A stretch of DNA of 9,986 nucleotides from an uncultured Eubacterium sp. GTDB taxonomy: Bacteria; Bacillota; Clostridia; Lachnospirales; Lachnospiraceae. Below, piece by piece: positions 1 through 6,229 of the stretch. Below the pieces are notes generated by a model. It did no database searches, had not been told where the DNA came from, and saw only the letters and a list, made by a program, of their open reading frames with translations. The stretch covers positions 1 through 9,986 of the forward strand of contig CAJUHV010000101.1 of assembly GCA_910586445.1 (NCBI GenBank), given 5' to 3'. Numbering within the stretch: the stretch's first letter is position 1; the number at the start of each line of letters is the position of its first letter. Made by a program: the position numbers and the translations under genes.

Positions 1-84
1 TGAATCTTATCGGAAGGATTCTTCCTCCATAGACACAGAAAAATTTACAGCCTCGTGCAGGAAAATGTCCGCACCCCCACCACC

Positions 85-101
85 CTTCAAACACGCTCTA
101 G
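85..101. repeat. Solitary terminus of the interspersed repeat family (copy D)
   Basis: The bases TTCAAACACGCTCTAG are identical to the right end of repeat copy B (3862-3877). Sequence to the left (1-84) does not match either arm of copies A-C, so this is either a solo terminus or the end of a different element sharing the same inverted repeat and lying mostly outside the window. The CTAG at its edge supplies the TAG stop codon of the GNAT gene that ends at 98. Nothing else could be recognised in bases 1-84. Confidence 0.6.
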
Positions 102-640
102 CATCGATACGCCACATACCGGTCATGCGGCATATCGACGCCTTTATAATGCTTTGTGCTGCGATCCACTATATGCATACCGTTTCTGACAGCTACCTTC
201 TGCGAAGCAGTATTGGTATCCCTGATAATCGAACATACCTCATCCGCTTTTAATATGTCAAAAGCATGTGTTCTGCATGCCCGGGCAGCCTCTATCGCAT
301 ATCCCTTATGCCAGTGTGCCCGTTCGAAAAGATAACCGATTTCCAGCACCTCCTGACCTTTCCACGGCTGCATGGTCAGCCCGCACTGGCCGATCATCCT
401 GTCTGTTTCTTTTAAAATCACCGCCCATAAGCCGAATCCCCATTTCTGGTACCTGGAAATCTGTCTGTCAAGCCATTCTCGTACTTCCTGATCCGTGAAT
501 GCGCCTTCGTACGCATACATGACCTCTTCATCTTTTAGTATTCTGCATAAAGAATCGAAATCAGCCTGATTCATTTCACGCAGATACAGCCGTTTCGTTT
601 CAAGGATTTTGCCTGTTTTAGATCTTATTACTGTATTCAT
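98..640 (-). CDS. GNAT N-acetyltransferase, RimJ/RimL type
   Basis: This 180-residue protein fits the RimJ/RimL branch of the GNAT superfamily, which transfers acetyl from acetyl-CoA to an amine. It opens with the family's ETKRLYLREM strand (14-23). The acetyl-CoA loop is IGYLFERAHWHKGYAIEAAR (101-120), with HWHKGYA in place of the usual QxxGxA, and DTNTASQKVAVRNGM (141-155) is the following helix-turn in which an Asn-containing segment precedes the GF/GM motif. The start ATG overlaps the stop of the upstream GNAT by ATGA (637-640), so the two are probably translationally coupled. The stop codon lies inside a repeat terminus (98-101), so the last residues may differ from the ancestral protein. 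The physiological substrate cannot be read from the sequence. Confidence 0.88.
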   Translation of the reverse strand: MNTVIRSKTGKILETKRLYLREMNQADFDSLCRILKDEEVMYAYEGAFTDQEVREWLDRQISRYQKWGFGLWAVILKETDRMIGQCGLTMQPWKGQEVLEIGYLFERAHWHKGYAIEAARACRTHAFDILKADEVCSIIRDTNTASQKVAVRNGMHIVDRSTKHYKGVDMPHDRYVAYRC

Positions 641-1125
641 ATATGTAAAGCCCTGCCGATATTAGAAAATAGAAAAATACCATCCTCATAATGATAATTT
701 CCGCCTGTATACTCATCAATTACGTTTTTCCAAAATAAATACGCCTGACTGCTCCCATATGCAGGAGACACTTCCCAGTTTCCCCTATGCTTCTTAAAAC
801 ACATGACAGCAGCTTCTTTTCCGATTTTATTTCTGCGAAATCTCGGAAGCACCATAAATTCAGCTATGCTGCGGCCATCTGCATTTTTCTGCAGATAAGC
901 GTTGACCATCACAAATCCAAGCAGGTTTTCTGCTTTCCTGTCCCTGATAAAATACGCTTCGCGGTCTTCCTCCACAAAATAATGTTCAAACCACGGATAC
1001 TTAAACAGTGCATCCTCTCCTATGTCATTTTGATCATTGCTGCTTTCTTCATATAAAGAGTACTGCAGCAGCCTGAATAAAATATCTTTTTTATCTGCTT
1101 GTACTTTTTCTAACATGATATCCAT
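637..1125 (-). CDS. GNAT-like N-acetyltransferase
   Basis: A 162-residue cytosolic protein with a divergent GNAT fold. The segment IAEFMVLPRFRRNKIGKEAA (87-106) is the beta4-loop-alpha3 acetyl-CoA-binding motif, with RRNKIGK as the pyrophosphate loop, followed by RGNWEV (114-119) and FWKNVIDEYT (131-140), an arrangement seen in small predicted acetyltransferases with a conserved GxWEV strand. The ATG at 1125 is preceded by AAGGAGGA (1134-1141), an excellent ribosome binding site. A second in-frame ATG (codon 4) has none. It is the first gene of a two-gene unit with the RimJ-type GNAT, with a 4-bp overlap. Substrate unknown; a role in antibiotic or peptide acetylation is possible but unsupported. 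Confidence 0.82.
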   Translation of the reverse strand: MDIMLEKVQADKKDILFRLLQYSLYEESSNDQNDIGEDALFKYPWFEHYFVEEDREAYFIRDRKAENLLGFVMVNAYLQKNADGRSIAEFMVLPRFRRNKIGKEAAVMCFKKHRGNWEVSPAYGSSQAYLFWKNVIDEYTGGNYHYEDGIFLFSNIGRALHI

Positions 1126-1193
1126 AGATTATTTCCTCCTTCCTGCCCATATAGCGGCTGTTTTCCGTCTCGTGCTGAAACAAACCTGCATAT

Positions 1194-1224
1194 AGTATAA
1201 CATATCCTATTGGTTATGGCACAA
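1194..1224 (-). promoter_or_regulatory. Candidate sigma-A promoter for the GNAT operon
   Basis: On the minus strand there is an extended -10 box, TG-T-TATACT (TATACT at 1194-1199, TG at 1201-1202), with a weak -35 TTGTGC (1219-1224) 19 bp upstream. It lies about 70 bp before the start codon at 1125. The extended -10 would compensate for the poor -35. Confidence 0.45.
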
Positions 1225-1300
1225 TAAAATCCACATAATCGCCATACGGAAAGCTTCTATGCCTGTACGAAATTTTTAATTCCCTTATTATTTGGCAGCA

Positions 1301-1332
1301 TAAAAAATGGGCCTGATTTTTTAGCAGGCCCA
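1301..1332 (-). terminator. Rho-independent terminator of the coiled-coil gene
   Basis: A perfect 8-bp stem (TGGGCCTG 1308-1315 with CAGGCCCA 1325-1332) closes a 9-nt loop. Read on the minus strand it is followed at once by a run of six T (1302-1307), the canonical layout for stopping transcripts from the gene at 1516-2064. On the plus strand the downstream bases (CTTTCG) are not a T tract. Confidence 0.85.
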
Positions 1333-1415
1333 CTTTCGTCATACAAGATTTTATGAAAAAGGTTTTTTAGCAAATGAATTTTCTTAACAAACATATTTTC
1401 TTAATCAAAAATATT

Positions 1416-1497
1416 TTCACATCATAAAATTCTTCACATCATAAAATTCTTCATAAAATTACTCACATTATAAATTTTTTCACATCATAGAAATTTT
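1416..1497. repeat. Degenerate 17-bp tandem repeats in a 3' UTR
   Basis: TTCACATCATAAAATTC occurs twice in perfect tandem (1416-1432 and 1433-1449). A shortened unit (1450-1462) and two diverged units (about 1463-1479 and 1480-1497) follow, giving roughly five units. They lie between the stop codon of the 182-residue gene (1516) and its terminator, so they are probably transcribed as AT-rich 3' UTR. No protein reading runs through them. The rest of 1333-1415 is AT-rich with no recognisable feature. Confidence 0.75.
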
Positions 1498-1515
1498 CAT
1501 ATCGCAGATATATCT

Positions 1516-2064
1516 TTAGATTTCTACATCTGTAAAAGAAGCATTCTGCCTCCTATACGTATCATTGTCTTTCTGCCTCAGTTCATTTTCAACCTGTGCC
1601 AGTTTTTTCTCAAGCTCCCTGACTTTTTCTTCATCTGACTGGGCTGACTGAATCTGCTGCTCCAGCTGCTCTTTCTTTTCTTTTAATTTCCTGATCTCCC
1701 GTTCTACCCGATCGGTATTCCCCATGCATTTTTCTTCCGAATTTTCTGGACGATCCGAATTTACTTTCGGCTGTCCCTTATCATCCGCTTTATCTGCACC
1801 GGCAGATTTTTTAGGGTCGTCATATACAATTTTCCGTCTGCCATTTTCATCCGTTCCTAACCGGTAAAGACCGTTTGGCTTCTTACCTTCCTCCCCGCTT
1901 TTTACATATTCGTCCTGCCTGTCCAGTGTCCGGTTCGATGTTTTTGCGTTATCTGATTCCTTTTTCACCTCTTTTACTTTTTCGGCTTCATCGAACGGTC
2001 TTCCTGCCGTTTTTAGGTCATCCGAGTTTGCATAACGATACATTCCATTCACATTCATTGACAT
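1516..2064 (-). CDS. Hypothetical coiled-coil protein
   Basis: A 182-residue, highly charged, hydrophilic protein with no signal peptide or membrane segment, so probably cytosolic. The N-terminus MSMNVNGMYRYA is echoed by NGLYRLGTDENGRRKIVYDD (64-83); a -NG-M/L-Y-R- element thus occurs twice. Residues 84-115 are low-complexity (D, K, S, P). Residues about 116-168 are a heptad-rich coiled coil (VEREIRKLKEKKEQLEQQI), with a second run (KVRELEKKLAQVENELRQK). The start is set by GAGGAGG seven bases upstream of ATG 2064. It is monocistronic, with a good terminator at 1301-1332. I do not recognise a named family, although Lachnospiraceae genomes carry many small proteins with a similar GLYxLGxDExGxxKIxxDDP motif (recollection, not checked). 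Function unknown. Confidence 0.75.
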   Translation of the reverse strand: MSMNVNGMYRYANSDDLKTAGRPFDEAEKVKEVKKESDNAKTSNRTLDRQDEYVKSGEEGKKPNGLYRLGTDENGRRKIVYDDPKKSAGADKADDKGQPKVNSDRPENSEEKCMGNTDRVEREIRKLKEKKEQLEQQIQSAQSDEEKVRELEKKLAQVENELRQKDNDTYRRQNASFTDVEI

Positions 2065-2199
2065 AGTTCTGCCTCCTCAAGCTTTTTTGACTGTTTTGTC
2101 TTTGTATTGTTTTGGTATCAAGTTCTTTTTCGACTGTCTGAGAATGTACCTAAACCCATTTGCCGTGAGATGTTTTTTTTATGCCGTAAAATGTCTGGT

Positions 2200-2466
2200 C
2201 TATTTTGAGTTTTTCATATATTGTAATATCACATTGGAAAAATCCCTTCTGCGCAGCCGGGAAACTGGAATCTGCCTGCCGTTTTCCATATATGCCGTGC
2301 CGTTTTTATAGCTTTTTAAATATTTAAATATTTCAATCCGCTCATAGAAGTCAACGACCTCCGACGTTGACAGATACACACATACTTTCCTGTCAATAAT
2401 CTCACAAAATACTATGTCGTCAAATGCAATAATGCTGCTTTCATATCCTTTTTGGACAAGCAGGTT
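2200..2466 (-). pseudogene. LytTR DNA-binding domain fragment, 5' truncated
   Basis: An open frame of 88 residues without a start codon. It reads IIAFDDIVFCEIIDRKVCVY, then STSEVVDFYERIE, then YKNGTAYMENGRQIPVSRLR and RRDFSNVILQYMKNSK. The FDDIVFxE..RKVxVY strand pair and the NGxxIPVSRLRRxxF end are diagnostic of LytTR domains. The receiver domain is missing, and the internal FxRxHRSYLIN strand expected between YERIE and KYLKSYKNG appears deleted. The frame is lost exactly at the edge of repeat copy A (2468), so insertion or recombination there probably removed the 5' part. It is distinct from the intact LytTR regulator 430 bp away. No ATG-initiated product is expected. Confidence 0.75.
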
Positions 2467-2467
2467 G

Positions 2468-2693
2468 GAGCGTGTCTTAAAAATGCTTTCTGTGAGCTGT
2501 GCTTCACACTTAGTGGAGAACTTATCTCAAATTTATGAAGCATAGCGGGCTATATTGATTAAATTTGGGTTGAATTATCCGCAAAGCGGGGAGCGTAGAT
2601 GGGGCTGCCGCAGCAAAGATTGCATATACAAAAAAATCTGTTATGATTGATTCCAGATATAGGTGGGATAAAGCTTTCAAACACGCTCTGGCA
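2468..2693. repeat. Interspersed palindromic repeat, copy A (composite)
   Basis: Bases 2468-2600 match copy C closely: the terminus GAGCGTGTCTTAAAAATGC, GCTTCACACTTAG, a central hairpin around CATAGCGGGCTAT with flanking CAAATTTA and TAAATTTGGG arms, and CCGCAAAGCGGGGAG. Copy A lacks the 37-bp module of copies B and C. Homology stops near 2600. After about 77 bp of unrelated sequence, TTCAAACACGCTCTGG (2678-2693) again matches the right terminus of copy C exactly. The right arm has therefore been replaced or interrupted. No target duplication is evident. Confidence 0.75.
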
Positions 2694-2870
2694 GATTTAC
2701 TGGATGATAACATCTGTCTGGAGCCTGCCGGCATGTATATCTTAAAAGCCAAAAGCTATGAAGAAGCCGAAGAATTATATAAGCTGGAGCCTCTTGTTGT
2801 GGAAGGATCTGCAGCTTATAAATTAAAGGCCCTGCGGGCAGCGGAACGGGAAAATAATTACCCGCTTTAA
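2574..2870 (+). pseudogene. 3' fragment of an unrecognised gene, fused to repeat copy A
   Basis: A frame of 98 residues is open from 2574, with an internal ATG at 2643 that would give 75 residues. The part from about 2601 has protein-like composition: AAAAKIAYTKKSVMIDSRYR, then WDKAFKHALADLLDDN, then AGMYILKAKSYEEAEELYKL and EPLVVEGSAAYKLKALRAAE. It looks like a mainly helical C-terminal region. The first ten or so codons are repeat sequence, and codons for FKHALA coincide with a repeat terminus. No ribosome binding site precedes ATG 2643, so this is more likely the tail of a disrupted gene than a small intact one. I do not recognise the family. Confidence 0.45.
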
Positions 2871-2897
2871 TTTTACAATCTCCGGTTTTATTCCTCC

Positions 2898-3638
2898 TCA
2901 TATAGTATTACAATTTGAAGCATTACTGCCTCTTCTCTGGTTAAACCTTAAATAGCATTTTACAAAATCCTGATAGTTTTGTTTTGCCATAAATGCTTTT
3001 CCTTTTTTTAGATAAATGGTAGCGGCATCGTATTTTTGTATAAAATTAAAGTTAATAAGATATCCCCGGTGCGGGCGGTAGAAATCTCCCCCTGCCTTTT
3101 TTTCTAAATCTTTCATTTTTCCATAATATTCGATATCCGTTTCCATTGTATGGATAATAATTTTCCGGTTAAACACTTCTGCATACACAATATCTGCAAA
3201 CGGAACTGTAATATGCTCCCCATTTGCCGTAACCATCAGGCTAGGCACGTTCTTTTTAGCAGCCGGATACTCAACAGATCTTTCCTTAAACCGGCTGACT
3301 GCACTTTGTAAAACCTCTTTGAATTTATCGTCGTCAAACGGCTTTAAAAGATAATGGAATGCCCCTACATCAAATGACTGGAATACATAATCTTTCGTCA
3401 CAGTCACAAAAATAATGATCATCTGCCGGTTCAATCTGCGAAGCTCTCTGGCCGTCTCCATTCCATCCATCCCCGGCATCTGTATGTCAAGGAACAAAAG
3501 ATCTGGAAGAATCAGTGCATTTAATACCTCACATCCTGACTGATAAGAGATCAGTTCTTCCATCGGATAAAATTTCCTGACTTTATCAAGTATCATTTCC
3601 CGTATTTCTTTCTGGTCGTCACATACGCCGATGCGCAT
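2898..3638 (-). CDS. LytTR-family response regulator
   Basis: A 246-residue AgrA/LytR-type transcription factor: an N-terminal receiver domain phosphorylated by a histidine kinase plus a C-terminal LytTR DNA-binding domain. The receiver carries acidic D7-D8, phospho-acceptor D51 in LFLDIQMPGMDG, T79 and K99 (LLKPF). LytTR spans about 139-240, with FADIVYAEVFNRKIIIH and FYRPHRGYLINFNFIQKYD. ATG 3638 is chosen because AGGAGGG lies just upstream. Longer in-frame starts (to 3722) are encoded by repeat copy B and are rejected. No kinase gene is in the window. The stop overlaps an AGGAGGA without a following start codon, as if a downstream partner gene had been lost. Targets cannot be inferred. Confidence 0.93.
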   Translation of the reverse strand: MRIGVCDDQKEIREMILDKVRKFYPMEELISYQSGCEVLNALILPDLLFLDIQMPGMDGMETARELRRLNRQMIIIFVTVTKDYVFQSFDVGAFHYLLKPFDDDKFKEVLQSAVSRFKERSVEYPAAKKNVPSLMVTANGEHITVPFADIVYAEVFNRKIIIHTMETDIEYYGKMKDLEKKAGGDFYRPHRGYLINFNFIQKYDAATIYLKKGKAFMAKQNYQDFVKCYLRFNQRRGSNASNCNTI

Positions 3639-3660
3639 ATTTTTCCCTCCTGAAAATATA

Positions 3661-3877
3661 CTAGAGCGTGTTTGAAAATTGCTTTCTGTACAAATGTACC
3701 CACAGGGCATGATATGCGTCACACTTCAAGCTTCTTGGACTACTAATGTCCAAGATGATGTGGGAGATTTGACCCAAATGAGGGAGGCGCAGCGGGCTAC
3801 GTTGACCGAATGAGGGACAAATATACCGCAAAGTGGGACGTGCAGATGGCGAGAATGAATTTTCAAACACGCTCTAG
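3661..3877. repeat. Interspersed palindromic repeat (MITE-like), copy B
   Basis: A 217-bp element with a perfect 20-bp terminal inverted repeat: CTAGAGCGTGTTTGAAAATT at 3661-3680 and its complement at 3858-3877. Inside are CACACTT, a 37-bp hairpin module (3724-3760), a centre containing AGCGGGCTACG, and ACCGCAAAGTGGGACGTGCAGATGGCGAGAATG before the right terminus. No transposase frame is present, so it would need to be moved in trans. It sits 22 bp upstream of the LytTR regulator start, immediately before its ribosome binding site. No clear target-site duplication was seen. Confidence 0.88.
3724..3760. repeat. 37-bp hairpin module inside copy B
   Basis: The core stem TCTTGGAC/GTCCAAGA (8 bp) encloses the loop TACTAAT. 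The flanks are CTTCAAGCT on the left and TGATG on the right. Its reverse complement matches 7214-7250 in copy C at 35 of 37 positions. In copy B it lies near the left arm, after CACACTT; in copy C it lies near the right arm. Confidence 0.85.
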
Positions 3878-3896
3878 TTTAATATATCGGATTTCT

Positions 3897-3925
3897 GCTA
3901 TAATTCTGCCAGAAAAAAACGTGAA
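3897..3925 (-). promoter_or_regulatory. Possible promoter of the LytTR regulator, upstream of copy B
   Basis: On the minus strand TTCACG (3920-3925) and TATAGC (3897-3902) are 17 bp apart, each a weak match to sigma-A boxes. If used, the transcript would contain the whole of repeat copy B as 5' leader before the regulator's ribosome binding site. Confidence 0.3.
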
Positions 3926-3988
3926 TATACCTTTTTTTGTTGTGAATAATATCAGCCGCCAAGAACCCCTATTGTCATGCATCATGGA

Positions 3989-4438
3989 TCAAGCGTCTGT
4001 CTCCTTTAGTCCGGCCCTCTTTATCAGCCTCGCTGCTTCTTTTTCTGTCAAATATACAACCCTCTTAATCCTGCCTTTTTTATCCCGGATTACCTTAATG
4101 CTGACCGCTCCTTTTCGTTCTGGATCAAATCTATAAACAGCACTGTCAGGTCTTTGGTCTTTGATCACTTTTACCCGCTCGCCTTTATAATAATAAGCCC
4201 CCTCCTTCTTTTTTATACCGCACGCTGCATACTTTTCCAAATGCACTTTTTCTTTCTGCCCATCGTCATAATTTTGAGCCTGTTCATTTTCGCGTTCCTT
4301 TTTTTCAGACTCCCGGGCATAATATGCTTCACAATTAGCAGCCGGCAGACTCCCGACCGACGATGCAGTGAAAATGATTCCAAATGTCAATATGCCCGTC
4401 ATAATATGAGCTGCTTTTGTTTTTCTTTTCGCATCCAT
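3989..4438 (-). CDS. Small secreted or membrane-anchored hypothetical protein
   Basis: A 149-residue protein from ATG 4438. It has a basic N-terminus (MDAKRKTKAAH), a hydrophobic core at about 11-31 (IMTGILTFGIIFTASSVGSL) and a plausible type I signal-peptidase site near ANCEA-YY. The Cys is not in a proper lipobox. A charged linker (42-65) follows, then a compact domain at about 76-145: AYYYKGERVKVIKDQR, YRFDPERKGAVSIKVIRDKK, and GRIKRVVYLTEKEAARLIKR. This resembles small extracytoplasmic domains that accompany Clostridial M56/BlaR-type proteins, from memory and weakly. An upstream in-frame TTG at 4480 would add 14 residues before the signal peptide and is less likely, although neither start has a strong ribosome binding site. 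It lies downstream of the hydrolase on the same strand, about 170 bp away. Function unknown. Confidence 0.7.
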   Translation of the reverse strand: MDAKRKTKAAHIMTGILTFGIIFTASSVGSLPAANCEAYYARESEKKERENEQAQNYDDGQKEKVHLEKYAACGIKKKEGAYYYKGERVKVIKDQRPDSAVYRFDPERKGAVSIKVIRDKKGRIKRVVYLTEKEAARLIKRAGLKETDA

Positions 4439-4604
4439 AATTGCACCCAACCTTTCTGTCCTTGTTCTGCTAAAAGCCAATCATAATGGTACACCTCTTA
4501 TCCGCCTAAACTACTGATGCAAATCCGCCATGCTTTCCAAATCTGCTATGACAGCATTAAAATCTAAAAATATGTCAATCGGCAGGTTAGATTTTATTGA
4601 GATT

Positions 4605-5678
4605 CTAATTTGTTATATTTTCATCATAAAAACGAACAAAATCCTCAAACAGCTCCAAATCCAATGAATTACTCCATGCCTCCCTGTCAAGGTTTTTGTG
4701 TATGTAACCAGCCTTATCCTCCATAAACCGTTCCTTGTTTTCGGAGGCATTATAATCATAATCAAGCGTTTCAAGCCATTGATCTAGTTCTGCATCAAGC
4801 TCATCCGTATAGGTTTCATCATTTAAATAGTTATGTCCCTTATTCTCAAAGTGAACAAATCTAAATCGTGAATCATCTTTATACGTTTCATAATAAGTGT
4901 TGTAGCCATATTCGACAGGAACAACCTCATCATCGAGGCTATGCAGAATCATAACGGCGGCGCGGCTCTTTGAAAAACCGTCCATTGCAGTATTTACGGC
5001 ATACCCGCCGTATTTTATCCTCTCATGCAGCTTCACAAACGGCAGCATCAAATAAATGCCGGCTCCGGCCTGTTTTTTCCCTTCCGATTCAAATAAATCT
5101 GATGAACAATTAAAACCCGAACACGATATGACAGCCTTTACCTCAGGATGATATGTCAGTACACTGCAGACACTATAGCCGCCCCAGCTATGCCCAAATA
5201 AGGCGATTGGCAGGTCTGGAAATTTCCCGCTTTCTTCCACAAATGTGATTGCATGGTCAAGATCTATGACTCCCTGTGGAATTCCTCCGACTCCATCACC
5301 TTCGCTCTCATCATTTCCCGTGGCGTCATAAGCAAAAACGCAGTAGCCATGATGTGCAAAATAATTCGCACAGTCCATATAAGAGTTGTGTCCGCTGCCA
5401 AATCCGTGCGCCATTACAATAATTCCCTGTGGATTTTCCGCAGCAGTATACATATATCCTGTCAATTTCTGTCCCTGACCGGAAACAAACTCATATTTTG
5501 ATCGCTGCAGTCCGTCAAAATCATCCACATACCGCATAAGCGGCTCATAACTTTCAAAACGCTGGTTAAAATTCTCATTGTATATCTCCACAGACAATAC
5601 CCAGTCTCCGACAGTAATCAGTACAGCCATGACTGATAATGCAATCATGAGAATTTTTCTCTTTGATTTTATTTTCAT
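4605..5678 (-). CDS. Membrane-anchored alpha/beta hydrolase (serine hydrolase)
   Basis: A 357-residue protein with a basic start and one hydrophobic segment (about 9-30), an uncleaved anchor or signal peptide placing the catalytic domain outside the membrane. The fold begins with YEFVSGQGQKLTGYMYTA. The oxyanion motif is AHGFGSGHNS (90-99), the nucleophile elbow GHSWGG has Ser164, the likely acid is Asp250 in SLDDEVVP, and the catalytic His is His282 in NKGHNY. This complete triad matches the monoacylglycerol lipase/BAAT-like esterase group. The substrate is unknown; lipid, peptide or drug esters are all possible. The C-terminal 60 residues form an acidic extension. AAGGGGGG precedes the ATG by a few bases, and a near-consensus promoter lies 60-90 bp upstream. 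No obvious terminator follows, so read-through into the 149-residue gene is possible. Confidence 0.9.
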   Translation of the reverse strand: MKIKSKRKILMIALSVMAVLITVGDWVLSVEIYNENFNQRFESYEPLMRYVDDFDGLQRSKYEFVSGQGQKLTGYMYTAAENPQGIIVMAHGFGSGHNSYMDCANYFAHHGYCVFAYDATGNDESEGDGVGGIPQGVIDLDHAITFVEESGKFPDLPIALFGHSWGGYSVCSVLTYHPEVKAVISCSGFNCSSDLFESEGKKQAGAGIYLMLPFVKLHERIKYGGYAVNTAMDGFSKSRAAVMILHSLDDEVVPVEYGYNTYYETYKDDSRFRFVHFENKGHNYLNDETYTDELDAELDQWLETLDYDYNASENKERFMEDKAGYIHKNLDREAWSNSLDLELFEDFVRFYDENITN

Positions 5679-5739
5679 ATTCCCCCCTTGGATTCATGAC
5701 GATACATTCTCGCGTCAACGGCGATAATCATCTAACCAC

Positions 5740-5768
5740 ATTGTAGCTTTTACATGTAATAAAGTCAA
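5740..5768 (-). promoter_or_regulatory. Strong sigma-A promoter of the hydrolase
   Basis: On the minus strand TTGACT (5763-5768) and TACAAT (5740-5745) are separated by exactly 17 bp. This is the best promoter in the window and lies about 62 bp upstream of the hydrolase start. The spacer holds a perfect 10-bp palindrome (5750-5759). Confidence 0.8.
5750..5759. promoter_or_regulatory. Palindrome TTACATGTAA in the promoter spacer
   Basis: A perfect 10-bp palindrome sits between the -35 and -10 boxes of the hydrolase promoter, a classical position for a repressor operator. The binding protein is unknown, and a palindrome this short can arise by chance in AT-rich DNA. Confidence 0.35.
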
Positions 5769-5811
5769 CCAAAACACATCTTTTTATAAGCCTGTCATTT
5801 TCCTGACAAAG

Positions 5812-6063
5812 ATGACACCTGCCATCTGCTGCGACGATATAGTTATTGTAAGAAAACAGCCAGATGCAGAAAACGGCGAAATCGTTATCGCTGCTGTCAC
5901 TGACGCGGATGCTGTCTGCAAAAGTCTTCGGAAATATTCTGGCTGTATTGAGCAGATTTCAAACAAGCCTTCGTATGAACCTATGGAATTTACAAATAAA
6001 GAATTTTCAGAAAAACCAGCAGCTATTATTGGAAAAGCAGCTGAACTGAGAAGAAAATTTTGA
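5812..6063 (+). pseudogene. LexA/phage-repressor (S24 peptidase) C-terminal fragment
   Basis: The 83-residue frame MTPAICCDDIVIVRKQPDAE, then NGEIVIAAVTDADAVCKSLR, then NKPSYEPMEFTNKEF and IIGKAAELRRKF follows the C-terminal half of LexA/cI-like S24 self-cleaving repressors (GDSMxPxI..GDIVIV..., NPxYEP..., IxGKVVELRRKF). The N-terminal helix-turn-helix and linker are missing, and the residues before MTP read LTK where the catalytic GDS should be, so the serine nucleophile is absent. The position of the catalytic Lys is also disturbed (AVCKSL). There is no ribosome binding site before ATG 5812. It is therefore a remnant, probably of a phage or conjugative-element repressor; an intact truncated product is unlikely. 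Confidence 0.75.
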
Positions 6064-6090
6064 TACTGTCTTTTACTTGTAATTATTTTG

Positions 6091-6180
6091 AATTATGCAA
6101 ATAGAAAAAAAGACCCTTACATCAAAAGTGCACACGACCAACTGCAGGCAGTCAGCCTCAATGATCAGAAGCGCCACGCT
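6091..6180 (+). pseudogene. Possible tail of an Rpn-type (PD-(D/E)XK) nuclease/transposase gene
   Basis: In the frame following the LexA-like stop, the sequence reads YANRKKDPYIKSAHDQLQAV, then SLNDQKR. This resembles the C-terminal segment DPYIxSAYxxLQxISxDxxKR that I recall from Lachnospiraceae Rpn-family recombination-promoting nuclease/transposase proteins. No start codon or catalytic domain is present, and the similarity fades after KR. The call rests on a short motif remembered from the family and is weak. The remainder of 6181-6229 shows nothing recognisable. Confidence 0.3.
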
Positions 6181-6229
6181 CCGGCAAACGGTAACAGCAA
6201 TATTGAAACCGGAATACATCTATCGATGA

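Noticed and set aside
1416..1497. CRISPR-like array
   Set aside because: The units are 17 bp, directly adjacent without unique spacers, and degenerate. This is a tandem repeat.
2065..2199. Promoter for the coiled-coil gene
   Set aside because: A TTGATA is present on the minus strand, but no -10 box lies at 16-19 bp, so none is called.
2522..2901. Minus-strand reading frames opposite the 2574-2870 frame
   Set aside because: They overlap one another and a more protein-like plus-strand frame, and show no family features.
3639..3722. N-terminal extension of the LytTR regulator to an ATG at 3722
   Set aside because: The extra codons are repeat copy B sequence. The receiver domain starts properly at MRIGVCDD with AGGAGGG upstream of 3638.
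4481..4604. Possible leader peptide MIGF (start 4487) with AGAGGTG upstream, and a TTGACA at 4573-4578
   Set aside because: No -10 box at suitable distance from the TTGACA, and a four-residue frame is not evidence of a leader. The gap also contains a start-less frame (NLPIDIFLDFNAVIADLE...) I could not identify.
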